64,000 bases of DNA, from the NCBI GenBank assembly GCA_965247375.1, contig CBDFHU010000036.1:1-64000 (forward strand), given 5' to 3'. Position numbers and translations under genes: made by a program. Positions 47,752-57,358 of the stretch are shown in pieces. Every line of letters begins with the position of its first letter. Positions within the stretch are counted from its first letter, which is position 1. The notes under the pieces were generated by a model. It made no database searches and was not told where the DNA came from. It saw only the letters and a list, made by a program, of their open reading frames with translations. The DNA is from Arsenicibacter sp965247375 (lineage in GTDB: Bacteria; Bacteroidota; Bacteroidia; Cytophagales; Spirosomataceae).

Positions 47752-48158
47752 AGCAAATAATTAACTGGGTCTAAAGTTGCGCCTACATTTTGTTCTGAGT
47801 TACTGAATACTGAGCTGCTGTGATCAGCGTAAACCTGAAAACACAGCACACAGAACCCGGAACGCTGAACCAAAGATTGATTAACGCAGATTGGTTTTCC
47901 GGCCCAAAATTAAGGCATTTTTGGCAATACGGACTTTATACTGATTACAAATACTGAAATAATTGGTAATCAGTATCTATTCGGAGGCTTTCCGGATGGT
48001 TTTACCGGAATTTCAGGGAGCCGTACCGGGGCCGTTGGCTCAATTTGAAAAGTACCTGACAATAATGTCGGGTTAAATGTCATTGTAATAGAGATAAGCA
48101 GATTAGTCCGATGGGATATAGTACTCTGCTAGTATACAACCATAAAACTCAACAGCGA
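47752..48158. other. intergenic region with a long inverted repeat
   Basis: No gene is visible. The region carries the promoters of aconitase (minus) and of the CHRD lipoprotein (plus). A perfect 11-bp inverted repeat (47938-47948 and 47966-47976) extends to a further AAT/ATT pair after one mismatch, with a short loop. It lies about 190 bp upstream of aconitase and may be an operator or an RNA hairpin. Confidence 0.5.
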
Positions 48159-48614
48159 ATGAACTCGAAATGGATTGGAGGGGCGGCCTTTTTGACAGTG
48201 ATGACGGTTTTTGCAGCCTGTAACAACGACGACGATAACAACAACCCCACACCGACAAACAATGTTGTTAATATAAAAGCAGACATTAACGGCTTACAGG
48301 AGAAACCAACGTCGACAACCTCAACCGCTACCGGCACCATGACCGGGACGATCGATACGACGACGAACGTCATGAGCTATACTGTGACGTACCAGGGTAT
48401 ATCACCGACGGCGGGACATATCCACCGGATTGACAGTACAAACGGCACTGGTGCACCGGTTATTCCGTTCGCCAGCCTGACGTCGCCGATCAGCGGGACT
48501 GCATCGTTGCGCCGGTCACAGCGGGATAGCATCCTGAACGGACAGTATTACGTAAACTTCCATACGGCGGCCTACCCGAACGGCGAAATCCGGGGCGACA
48601 TTAAAAAGCAATAG
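48159..48614 (+). CDS. CHRD-domain lipoprotein
   Basis: The 151-residue protein starts at ATG 48159 (a longer frame begins at 48111). The N-terminus (WIGGAAFLTVMTVFAACNND) is a lipobox, so the mature protein is lipid-anchored at the Cys, after which comes an Asp/Asn-rich linker. The rest is a CHRD (chordin) beta-domain: NIKADINGLQEKPTSTTSTA, then YTVTYQGISPTAGHIHR and NGQYYVNFHTAAYPNGEIRG. CHRD proteins are small exported proteins without known enzymatic activity. A strong terminator follows. Confidence 0.87.
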   Translation: MNSKWIGGAAFLTVMTVFAACNNDDDNNNPTPTNNVVNIKADINGLQEKPTSTTSTATGTMTGTIDTTTNVMSYTVTYQGISPTAGHIHRIDSTNGTGAPVIPFASLTSPISGTASLRRSQRDSILNGQYYVNFHTAAYPNGEIRGDIKKQ

Positions 48615-48634
48615 AAAAAAGGGATTGCTATAAG

Positions 48635-48668
48635 AAGGGGCTGGTGTTTCTGAACGCAGCCCCTTTTT
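48635..48668 (+). terminator. terminator of the CHRD lipoprotein gene
   Basis: A stem (about 48635-48643 with 48657-48663) is followed by TTTTT; it also marks the end of the convergent gene at 48673. Confidence 0.82.
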
Positions 48669-48672
48669 CTGT

Positions 48673-49269
48673 TTATTTACTCTGCGGGGCTGGTGGGTTC
48701 ACCATAATGTGTGCCCGGTGTGTGCCGGGATCCATGATCCAGGGCATGCCCGGAGCAGCCGGTGAGGTCGGCAGGCCGGTGCTTTCGGCCGTAGCATAAG
48801 GGATATAAACTACACCCCGCTGGTACCCGTCTTTCACCTCACCGGTGGTCAGGTCCACATTTTCCTCTTTTGCGGTATAGACAAACAGAGAAGACGGGTG
48901 CTTCGGCATCGACCACTTACCGCTTTTCACTTCAGACTCCCGGATTTTCAGAATCTCATCCGGCTTTTTGCCTGCTTGTTTCAGTTCGCGGCCCCGTTTC
49001 ATAAACGGCTCCAGATCGCGGTGATAACAGGATACACTGAAGCCTTTCTGCGCCGGATCATCGGCCAGACAAATCATCTCGTTCGTACCTTTCCGGAGTT
49101 CAACCAGCTCGTTAGCAGGGGTATAGCCCAGTACAGTTGCGCCGTCGCGCTTGTCGGCCGGAGCGGCAAGGGTAGCCAGTTTGATCTGGATAGCTGCCGG
49201 CGCAACCGGCGTCTGGGCCATCGTACGCAGGGCCATAACGGTAAGCGGCAGGATAAATAAGCGTTTCAT
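48673..49269 (-). CDS. conserved periplasmic protein of unknown function
   Basis: The 198-residue product has a signal peptide (KRLFILPLTVMALRTMAQ). Mature motifs are ADKRDGATVLGYTPANELVE, LRKGTNEMICLADDPAQKGF, SVSCYHRDLEPFMKRGRELK and PGMPWIMDPGTHRAHIMV. Two Cys (MICL and VSCYH) may pair. The MICLADDP...YHRDLEPFM...PWIMxPGTHRAHIMV order is one I associate with a conserved uncharacterised periplasmic family in Proteobacteria and Bacteroidota; I cannot assign an activity. It is divergent from the kinase gene at 49519. Confidence 0.65.
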   Translation of the reverse strand: MKRLFILPLTVMALRTMAQTPVAPAAIQIKLATLAAPADKRDGATVLGYTPANELVELRKGTNEMICLADDPAQKGFSVSCYHRDLEPFMKRGRELKQAGKKPDEILKIRESEVKSGKWSMPKHPSSLFVYTAKEENVDLTTGEVKDGYQRGVVYIPYATAESTGLPTSPAAPGMPWIMDPGTHRAHIMVNPPAPQSK

Positions 49270-49518
49270 GCTGATTATGCGGTTTAGTTTTTATGCCTGC
49301 AAGTTACAGGTTAAGAAACGGAAAACGGACAAGTAAAGAGTAAATCGGGAAGTAGTAAAAAAACGTATTTTGTTAACTGACAAGGGAGAAATGGTTTCCA
49401 TATCCGGTATTCGCTAAAAAAATACGCAGATGAAAGATAATTCAATTAATTTCGGTGTAGTTACGTGTAAAACGTACATATTTACTCACGTTAAGGTATA
49501 AAACGAGTTTCCCGGGAT

Positions 49519-51114
49519 ATGATTCTCATTGTTGATGACAGGCCGGAAAATATTCTTCCGCTTAAAAAGATTCTTGAACTGCATCAGTTTCCGGTCGATA
49601 GCGCAGAATCCGGTGAAGAAGCTTTAAAAAAAGTACTGAAGACTAATTATTCTGTTATCATTTTAGACGTTCAAATGCCGGGCATGGACGGCTTTGAGGT
49701 AGCTACTGCTATTGCGGGCTTCAGTAAGGCGCGCGATACATCCATTATCTTTCTGTCGGCGGTCAATACCGAGAAAAAATTTATTACCAAAGGCTACAGC
49801 TCAGGCGGCATCGATTACCTGACAAAACCGGTTGATCCGGATATTCTGGTGCTGAAAGTGAAGACACTGCACAGGTTATACAAACAGCAGGAAGAACTGA
49901 GAGAAGCCCAGAAGGCGTTACAGAAGGAAGTTGAGGTCCGGAAACGGGCGCAGGAAGCCCTGGCCGACCGGATGCAGGAGCTACAGTCTGTGATGGAGTC
50001 ATTGCCGCAGATAGCGTTTACCGTGACCACAGAAGGTCGGATTGAATACGTGAATAACCACTGGTTTCTGTATTCACAGGATGAAAACACATTTCCTGAG
50101 CTTCATCCGGACGATCATCATATCTGCGATGACTGGGAAATTGCCCGGGCCCGGGGAGAAGAGTTTTTCAGGGAGGTCAGGCTGCGGGATCTGCACACGA
50201 AGGCCTACCGGTTTTACCTGCTCCGCATTGTACCGGTACGCCAGCAGGACAGCATTCTGCGCTGGGTCGGTACGTTTTCCGACATTCACCCGCAGAAAGT
50301 AACGGCTGAAATGCTGGAACAGGAAGTGAGCAAGCGGACACAGGAATTACTGGCCAAAAACAATGAACTTGAGCGGACTAACCACGAACTGCAGCAGTTT
50401 GCCTGGGTGGTGTCGCACGATCTAAAGGAGCCGCTACGGAAGATTCAGGTTTTCAACGACATGGTCAAGGAAAATTACCTGAAGGATAATCCGGAGGCCG
50501 TGTCTTATCTGGACCGTTCCATTCGGGCATCGGCCCGCATGGCACGGCTGATTAAAGACCTGCTGGCCTATTCGCAGCTGACGATGCCTGCCCCGTTTGT
50601 GCCGACCAATCTGAACGAGCTGATGCAGGAACTAATGACCGATTTTGAAGAGACCATCAACCGGAAAAACGCCCGGATTACCGTCGAAACCTTACCGGTT
50701 GTGGAAATTGTACCCGGCCGCATCCGGCAGGTGTTCCAGAACCTGATCAGCAATGCCCTGAAATTTTCCCGGTCCGGGGAGGCACCTGATATCCGGATAC
50801 GGGCGGAACTCATCAGCGGCAAAGACATTGACAGCCCCGTTTGTGAAACCGGCGATTATTGCCGGATCATTGTGGAAGACAATGGTATCGGCTTCGACGA
50901 AAAGTTTCTGGACCGGATTTTTGTGATTTTTCAGCGCCTGGAAACGCAAGGGAATTATGAAGGGACCGGCATCGGACTGGCCATTGCTAAAAAGAATATT
51001 GATAAACATGGCGGCCTGATCTGGGCACGCAGTAAGGTAAATGAGGGGTCTCAGTTTATTATTGTGTTGCCGCTGGTGCAGGATCCTGAGCCGGCCGTGG
51101 CGCTTGCTCCGTAA
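49519..51114 (+). CDS. hybrid sensor: receiver, PAS, histidine kinase
   Basis: This 531-residue cytoplasmic protein starts with a receiver domain (residues 1-120; acidic pocket D6-D7, phospho-Asp D50 in VIILDVQMPGMDGF, Lys in YLTKPVD). A coiled linker, a PAS domain (ELQSVMESLPQIAFTVTTEG...LRWVGTFSDIH) and a HisKA/HATPase module (phospho-His in WVVSHDLKEPLRK; N-box LISNALKFS; G-boxes VEDNGIGFDE and GTGIGLAIAKK) follow. There is no membrane segment, so it probably receives signal through its own receiver. It opens the operon that continues with a CHASE3 kinase, a receiver protein, CheR and CheB, with an 86-bp gap before the next gene. Confidence 0.92.
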   Translation: MILIVDDRPENILPLKKILELHQFPVDSAESGEEALKKVLKTNYSVIILDVQMPGMDGFEVATAIAGFSKARDTSIIFLSAVNTEKKFITKGYSSGGIDYLTKPVDPDILVLKVKTLHRLYKQQEELREAQKALQKEVEVRKRAQEALADRMQELQSVMESLPQIAFTVTTEGRIEYVNNHWFLYSQDENTFPELHPDDHHICDDWEIARARGEEFFREVRLRDLHTKAYRFYLLRIVPVRQQDSILRWVGTFSDIHPQKVTAEMLEQEVSKRTQELLAKNNELERTNHELQQFAWVVSHDLKEPLRKIQVFNDMVKENYLKDNPEAVSYLDRSIRASARMARLIKDLLAYSQLTMPAPFVPTNLNELMQELMTDFEETINRKNARITVETLPVVEIVPGRIRQVFQNLISNALKFSRSGEAPDIRIRAELISGKDIDSPVCETGDYCRIIVEDNGIGFDEKFLDRIFVIFQRLETQGNYEGTGIGLAIAKKNIDKHGGLIWARSKVNEGSQFIIVLPLVQDPEPAVALAP

Positions 51115-51200
51115 ACCGGAACTACCGCCGTGTAATCAACCGGCTGCCTTTAACAACTTCGTATACTGACGAAATCATACGCCCAACGTTCACGCATTCA

Positions 51201-54200
51201 ATGACATCAGCTGCTACTACTGTCATCCGACAGTTACAGATCGTTTTTTCAGCGTCAATTCTGATTCTGATCCTGAGCTTATTTGCTTCTTATTACAGCA
51301 CCCAGAAGCTAATCGATAACTCAAAGCTCGTTAATCATACCAACCAGGTACTGCTGGAGGCCGAGAATGTTATCTCGTTTATGAAAGATGCCGAAACCGG
51401 ACAGCGGGGGTATCTGGTTACACTCGATGAACGTTTCTTAAAACCATATTCGGGGGCATATGAAAAAGTAACAAATTCCTATGAGGCGCTTCAGACGCTG
51501 ACAGCGGAAAGTCAAACCCAGAACCGTAATCTGGAGCTGGTCAAAAGCCTGTATGAAAACAAGTTTGCGCAGATGCAGCGGGTTATTGAACTGGTCCGGC
51601 GGTCGAAGCGGTCAGCACAGGATACCCTGGCCCGCCATCAGGAAATGCTGAAGGGCATGAAGATCATGGACGATCTGCGGCTTGTTGTTAACCGGATTAA
51701 AAAAGATGAAAATGCTTTACTGAAACGGCGCCTTGAGCAACAACAGTTTTACATAACCTATACGCCGTATCTGCTGGCACTGGCGGCCATTATTTCCATC
51801 CTGATTACGGTCAGCACCTATCTCCGGATCAAGCGGGACCTTGACGAGCGCATTGCCCGGCAACGGGAAGCGGAGGCGCTATACCGCGAAACAACCGGTC
51901 GTATAACGGCGATGGAACAGGTGACTTCGGCTATTGCCGGGGGGGATTATACGATCCGGTCGCAGGATGAAAAAGAAGATGAGCTGGGCCGGATCGCGCG
52001 GGCGCTCAACAGCATGGCCGGATCGCTGGAACAGACATTCAATGATCTGAAAGACAGAAACTGGCTGCAGACCGGCACGGTTTCCCTGAGTGAAGCTATG
52101 CGCGGGCAACGGGAACTTAAGCGGCTGGCAGCGAGTCTGATTGACGGACTGGCAAACTACGTGAAAGCCCCGCTGGGAACGATGTACATCATTAACGAAG
52201 ATGGCACCTATTCACTGATGGCAGGGTATGCCGCCAAAAATGCTCCGGTCAGGATATTGCCGGGTGAGGGGCTGGCCGGACAGGTTATTTCGACGAAGAA
52301 AACCATGGTCGTGCCGGATTTACCGGAGGCCTATTTTGCTATCAACTCATCCCTCGGCTCAGTGCGGCCGGCTGCCGTTGTTATCCTGCCGCTGGTTTAT
52401 GATCAGGTCTGCATCGGGATAATTGAACTGGGCTTACTGAAAGCGCCATCTGCCCTGGAGCTTACGTTTCTGGAGAGTAATACCGAGGCGCTGTCCATCG
52501 GTGTCAACTCGGCCCTGGATTACATTAAACTACAGAACTTCCTCGAAGAAACACAGGCCCAGTCGGAAGAGCTTCAGGCGCAGCATACCGAACTGGAAAA
52601 CCTGAACGCCGAGCTGGAAATGCAGGCCCAGAAACTACAGGCCTCGGAAGAAGAACTCCGCGTACAGCAGGAGGAGTTGCAGCAGACCAATGCCGAACTG
52701 GAAGAGCGAAGCTTCCTGCTCGAAGAAAAAAATGCCGAAATCCAGCGAAAAGCCGAAGAACTGGAAATCAGCACCCGCTACAAATCGGAGTTCCTCGCCA
52801 ATATGTCGCACGAACTCCGGACGCCGCTGAACTCAATCCTGCTGCTGAGCCGGCTGCTGTCTGAAAACGACGAAGAAAATCTGACCAACGATCAGGTCGA
52901 ATACGCAAAAGTCATTCAATCGTCGGGGAACGGTCTGCTGGGGCTGATCGACGAAATTCTGGATCTGTCGAAAATCGAAGCCGGCCAGATGAAGCTGGAA
53001 TACCTGAATGTGGCGGTCAATGACATTACCTCGGAATTGTCGGCCCTGTTCACGCCGCTGGCACGGGAGAAAAAGCTTGACTTTTCGATCAGTGTCGCGC
53101 CGAATGTGCCACCAATGATTGAAACCGATAAGATGCGGCTGGGCCAGATCCTGAAAAACCTCATATCAAATGCCCTGAAATTTACGGCGAAGGGCAGCGT
53201 TACGATTGCCGTACAGCGACATCCGAAACAAAAAGACGTTGTTTGCTTTGTCGTAAAAGACACCGGTATCGGTATTGCCGCCGATAAGCAGCACCTGATC
53301 TTTGAAGCGTTCCAGCAGGCCGACGGCTCCACCAAGCGCAAGTACGGCGGAACGGGACTTGGTCTGTCTATCAGCCGCGAGCTGGCCAAATTGCTGGGCG
53401 GCGAAATCCTGCTGACCAGTGCGCCGGACAAAGGCAGTGAGTTTACCGTCTGTATACCGGTGGCACCTGGCAAAGAGCTGCTTTTACCCGAAAAAGCCCC
53501 GGTGATTGTGCCGGCTATTGAGCCGGTTGTGGTGCCCGCCATTCCGGTAGTTGTGGACACGAAAGAGCATCAATACATTAGTACCATTATACCGGCCGCT
53601 ATTCCGGATGACCGGAAAGACATTACTGAAGATGATAAGACCATCCTGATCATTGAAGATGATACCGGGTTTGCCCGCTCGCTGCTGGATTATTCGCGGA
53701 AACGCGGCTATAAAGGCATCGTTTCGGTCCGGGGGGACGAAGGACTCGAACTGGCCGGTATTTACCAGCTCCACGGGATTCTGCTGGACATTCAGCTGCC
53801 GGTCATGAGTGGCTGGGAGGTGATGGATGCGCTGAAGGCCAACCCTCGGACACGGCATATACCGGTACATATCATGTCATCGCACCGGTTGAAGAAGGAG
53901 AGTATCCTGAAAGGCGCCATTGACTTTGTGGACAAACCAATGGCGTTTGAGCAGATGCAGGATGTCTTCAAAAAAAATCGAGTATGTCCTCGACCGGAAG
54001 GCGAAAAAAGTGCTTATTATTGAAGATAACCCAAAACACGCGAAGGCACTGGCTTATTTCCTCGAAACGTTCAATATTAACTCGGAGCTCGAAAGCGATG
54101 TGAACGCCGGAATTGATGCCCTGAAGCGGAAGGAAGTTGATTGTGTGATTCTGGACATGGGTATCCCCGACTCGAAGGCGTATGACATGCTGGAAGAGGC

Positions 54201-54815
54201 CCGCCGGACACCGGGGCTCGGAAAACTTACCGATCATTATCTTTACCGGCAAGAGCCTGTCGATGGCCGAAGAGCTGAAAATCAGGAAATACGCCGATTC
54301 AATCATTGTGAAAACCGCTCATTCATACCAGCGTATGCTGGATGAAAGTATCGCTGTTCCTGCATCTGGTCGAGAATAATAAAGGGTCGGGAAGCACCGG
54401 CCTGGAAGAACGTAAGCTGGGGGCGCTGAGTCAGGTACTGCAAAACCGGACGGTGCTGGTAGCTGACGACGACGTGCGGAATATTTTCTCGTTATCGAAA
54501 GCGCTGGAAACCTATAAGATGAGCGTTGTGACGGCCCTCGACGGCAAAGAGGCGTTGCAGAAACTGACCGAAAATCCGGCGATTGATGTGGTGTTGCTCG
54601 ATATGATGATGCCGAAAATGGACGGGTACGAAACCGCCCGGAAAATCCGCGAAAACAGCCGGTGGAAAAATCTGCCGGTGATTGCCGTAACAGCCAAGGC
54701 CATGACCGGCGACCGGGAGAAATGCATTCAGGCCGGAGCGTCCGATTACATCACCAAACCGGTTGATATCGATCAGCTGATGTCATTACTCCGCGTCTGG
54801 CTGTACGAACGGTAA
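51201..54815 (+). pseudogene. CHASE3-HAMP-GAF histidine kinase with three receiver domains, three frame breaks
   Basis: The first 940 codons encode a membrane helix, a CHASE3 sensor (FMKDAETGQRGYLVTLDERF), a second helix (LLALAAIISILITVSTYL), HAMP, a GAF domain, a long coiled coil, and HisKA/HATPase with phospho-His 537 (MSHELRTPLNSI), then receiver 1 (GILLDIQLPVMSGW). The rest is in other frames: receiver 2 (VLIIEDNPKHAK...VILDMGIPDSKAYD) and receiver 3 (VVLLDMMMPKMDGY...SDYITKPVD). The whole 1,203-residue protein is restored by removing one A at 53970-53977 (A8), one A at 54229 and one A at 54345-54347. It is followed by a short response regulator. Confidence 0.9.
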
Positions 54816-54866
54816 GCGGATAGTAAAAAACGAAACGAGCAGCTAAAGGGATAAAAATCAAACAAG

Positions 54867-55233
54867 ATGCGTAAAAAACGAGTATTAATAATCGACGATG
54901 ATGCCAGAAATATATTTGCACTCAAGGCAATTCTGAAATCAAAATCATTTGATTGTCTGTCGTGCCTGCACGCCGGAGAGGCCCTTGCGCTTTTGCAGAC
55001 GGAGGAGGAGGTTGATGTAATATTACTCGATATGATGATGCCCGACATTGACGGGTACGAGGCCATACCACGAATCAGAAACATCAGCACACGCCGGGGA
55101 AACCCCGATCTTCGCCGTAACCGCGCAGGCGATGGTGGGCGACCGCGAAAAATGCCTCGAAGCCGGTGCTGATGATTATATTTCCAAGCCCATTGACGTC
55201 GATAAATTATTGGCATTACTTGCGCGACTTTAA
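54867..55233 (+). pseudogene. single-domain response regulator, one frame break
   Basis: This encodes a stand-alone receiver (121 residues after correction). It has RVLIIDDDARNIFALKAILK, phospho-Asp in VILLDMMMPDIDGYEA, and, in the second frame, FAVTAQAMVGDREKCLEAGA and DDYISKPIDVDKLLALL. Removing one A from AAA at 55079-55081 joins the parts as RIRTSAHAGETPIFAVTAQ. With no output domain it probably relays phosphate between the kinases and another protein, or acts by protein interaction. It lies 11 bp before CheR and 51 bp after the hybrid kinase. Confidence 0.87.
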
Positions 55234-55244
55234 CTTGTGTATTG

Positions 55245-56054
55245 ATGATTGAGGAGCATGATCTTGATCTTTTACTAAATGATCTGTTTGAACTATACGG
55301 ATACGATTTTACTAATTATGCCCGGGCTTCGCTGAAACGGCGGGTGCAGCGGATTCTGACGCTCGATAAATTTCCCAGCTTTGCCGAGCTACGCTACCGG
55401 CTGAAGTCCGACGAGCCGTTTCTGAAGCATTTTGTGGAAGAACTGACGGTTAACGTCACGGAAATGTTCCGCGACCCGGGCTTTTACAAAGTGTTGCGGC
55501 ACGAGGTGATTGATAACCTGCGGGCAAAACCCTTTATCCGTATCTGGCACGCCGGCTGCTCAACCGGTGAAGAGGTCTATTCTATGGCCATCCTGCTGAA
55601 AGAAGCCAATCTGCTGCACAAATCACTGCTGTATGCCACCGACCTGAACCCGACGGTGCTGGAGAAGGCACGGCGCGGCTTTTTCTCACTCAGCGAGATG
55701 AAGCAGAACTCCGAAAACTACATGGCATCCGGCGGTGTGCAGGATTTTTCATCGTATTATACCGCCCATTACGGTCAGGTGAAATTCGACGAGTCGCTGA
55801 GTGAAAAAATGATTTTTTCGACACACAATCTCGTATCCGACAGTTCCTTTAATGAATTTGACCTGATTCTTTGTCGTAACGTACTGATTTACTTCGACAA
55901 GGCATTGCAGGAGCGGGTGCTGCGGCTGTTTTACGACAGCCTGGCACAACTGGGTTTTCTGGCGCTCGGCACCCGCGAAACACTCCGTTTCTCCAGTGTC
56001 GAGCCGAAGTTTAAACAGTTTTCACAGGAAAAAATATGGAGAAAAGTAAGCTAA
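55245..56054 (+). CDS. cheR: CheR-type protein-glutamate methyltransferase
   Basis: This 269-residue enzyme (start ATG 55245; TTG 55242 is in frame) transfers a methyl group from SAM to Glu side chains. The N-terminal helical domain (YGYDFTNYARASLKRRVQRI) precedes the Rossmann-fold. The core has TVNVTEMFRDPGFYKVLR, the SAM motif IWHAGCSTGEEVYSMAIL, ATDLNPTVLEKAR and DLILCRNVLIYFDKALQERV. In classical chemotaxis CheR modifies chemoreceptors. None is seen here, so its target is unknown. It overlaps cheB by 19 bp, so the two are translated together. Confidence 0.92.
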   Translation: MIEEHDLDLLLNDLFELYGYDFTNYARASLKRRVQRILTLDKFPSFAELRYRLKSDEPFLKHFVEELTVNVTEMFRDPGFYKVLRHEVIDNLRAKPFIRIWHAGCSTGEEVYSMAILLKEANLLHKSLLYATDLNPTVLEKARRGFFSLSEMKQNSENYMASGGVQDFSSYYTAHYGQVKFDESLSEKMIFSTHNLVSDSSFNEFDLILCRNVLIYFDKALQERVLRLFYDSLAQLGFLALGTRETLRFSSVEPKFKQFSQEKIWRKVS

Positions 56055-56620
56055 CCCATTCCTGTAAGGCTGTGATGATCGGTGGTTCGGCCGGGAGCAT
56101 TGAAGTGCTCCTGAAACTACTGCCGGCTTTACCCGAAACGCTGACGTATGCCCTGATTATTGTCCTGCACCGGAAACACACGGCTGAATCGGCCCTGGCG
56201 GACTTGCTGACCAGTAAATCCCGGCTGGTTATTCAGGAGGTGGATGATAAGGAACCGCTGAAAACCGGAAAGGTTTACCTGGCACCTGCCGACTATCATC
56301 TGCTGATTGAGCACAGCCTGGTTTTCTCCCTTGATGCATCGGAAAAGGTCAACTACAGCCGGCCCTCGCTCGATGTCTCGTTTGAATCAGCCGCTGAAGT
56401 GTTTGGTCCGGAACTGGTGGGGATTCTGTTGTCAGGCGCCAATGCAGACGGGACGGCCGGGCTGAAAGCCATTAAGCGGGCAGGCGGGCTGATTGTGGTC
56501 CAGAAGCCGGAAACGGCGCGGGTGGCCTACATGCCGCAACAAGCCATTCAGGAGGCGGACGTCGATTATGTACTGGATATCTTTGAATTGGCCCGGTTGC
56601 TCAACTTGCTAAATATGTAG
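56036..56620 (+). CDS. cheB: CheB-type methylesterase domain protein
   Basis: This 194-residue protein is the methylesterase half of CheB without the receiver domain. The catalytic Ser is in MIGGSAGSIEVLLKLLPAL, the His in IVLHRKHTAESA and the Asp in LLSGANADGTAGLKAI. It removes methyl groups added by the co-encoded CheR, and in the absence of its own receiver is probably controlled by the receiver protein encoded upstream. The gene starts inside the end of cheR. This kind of CheR-CheB pair beside hybrid kinases is recurrent in Bacteroidota; it is not proof of chemotaxis. Confidence 0.92.
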   Translation: MEKSKLTHSCKAVMIGGSAGSIEVLLKLLPALPETLTYALIIVLHRKHTAESALADLLTSKSRLVIQEVDDKEPLKTGKVYLAPADYHLLIEHSLVFSLDASEKVNYSRPSLDVSFESAAEVFGPELVGILLSGANADGTAGLKAIKRAGGLIVVQKPETARVAYMPQQAIQEADVDYVLDIFELARLLNLLNM

Positions 56621-56701
56621 CGGGTTTTGTCTCTGGCTTGGCAAAAAAATGCAGCAGAGTTCTTACATTTAGCTCCCTAAATTATTGCTAAACAAATACA
56701 C

Positions 56702-57214
56702 ATGAAAAAGGTACTCGCCTTCTTTTTTTCGCTGCTGGCCATGACTGCCATGGCGCAACAGGACAAAGCCAGCCGTCCCAGCCCGCCGGCACAGGCAAAA
56801 GCAACCGTTGGTGGCAAAACCATTACCATTGATTACAGCCAGCCATCGGTGAAGGGCCGTAATGTCTGGGATCCGGCCGGTAAAATCGCCCCGTATGGTC
56901 AGGTATGGCGCACTGGTGCCAATGAAACGACATCCATTGAGTTTTCCGATGATGTAAAACTGGAAGGTAAGCCGGTGGCGAAGGGTAAATATGCCTTGTT
57001 CACCATTCCGGGTGAAAAGGAATGGACCATCATTGTTAACAAAACCATGAAATGGGGTGCGTTTTCCTACAAACAAGATGAAGACGTGTTGCGCGTAATG
57101 GTACCGGCTAAAAAAGCAAAATCGTTTACCGAGAAATTTACTATTGACATTACACCGAAAGGGGTAGTATCGCTGACCTGGGCCGATGCAACGGCTTCAT
57201 TTACGGTGAAGTAA
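56702..57214 (+). CDS. DUF2911 family exported protein
   Basis: The 170-residue product has a signal peptide (KKVLAFFFSLLAMTAMAQ) and the DUF2911 pattern: TIDYSQPSVKGRNVWDPAGK, then APYGQVWRTGANETTSIEFS, KYALFTIPGEKEWTIIVNKT and a trailing beta domain. The family is a beta-sandwich exported protein whose function is not known. It is an independent unit downstream of cheB. A TACATTTA sequence at 56664-56671 could serve as its promoter box but departs from consensus in its last base. Confidence 0.86.
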   Translation: MKKVLAFFFSLLAMTAMAQQDKASRPSPPAQAKATVGGKTITIDYSQPSVKGRNVWDPAGKIAPYGQVWRTGANETTSIEFSDDVKLEGKPVAKGKYALFTIPGEKEWTIIVNKTMKWGAFSYKQDEDVLRVMVPAKKAKSFTEKFTIDITPKGVVSLTWADATASFTVK

Positions 57215-57358
57215 TCGTTTGCTGACAGGTTTACAGGATGAATCTGATTCGGGTAACGGTCTGTTCACTCTGTAAGCCTGTCAGTACAAAGCCCGCTTTC
57301 GCCGCTTTCCTGCTGTTACAGGGCAATCCTGTCAGAAAAAAATCAGTATCTTCGGCGT

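Noticed and set aside
53970..53977. Programmed frameshift at the A8 run of the hybrid kinase
   Set aside because: Two further breaks in the same gene are not at slippery heptamers, and similar breaks occur in unrelated genes nearby. A shared insertion error is simpler.
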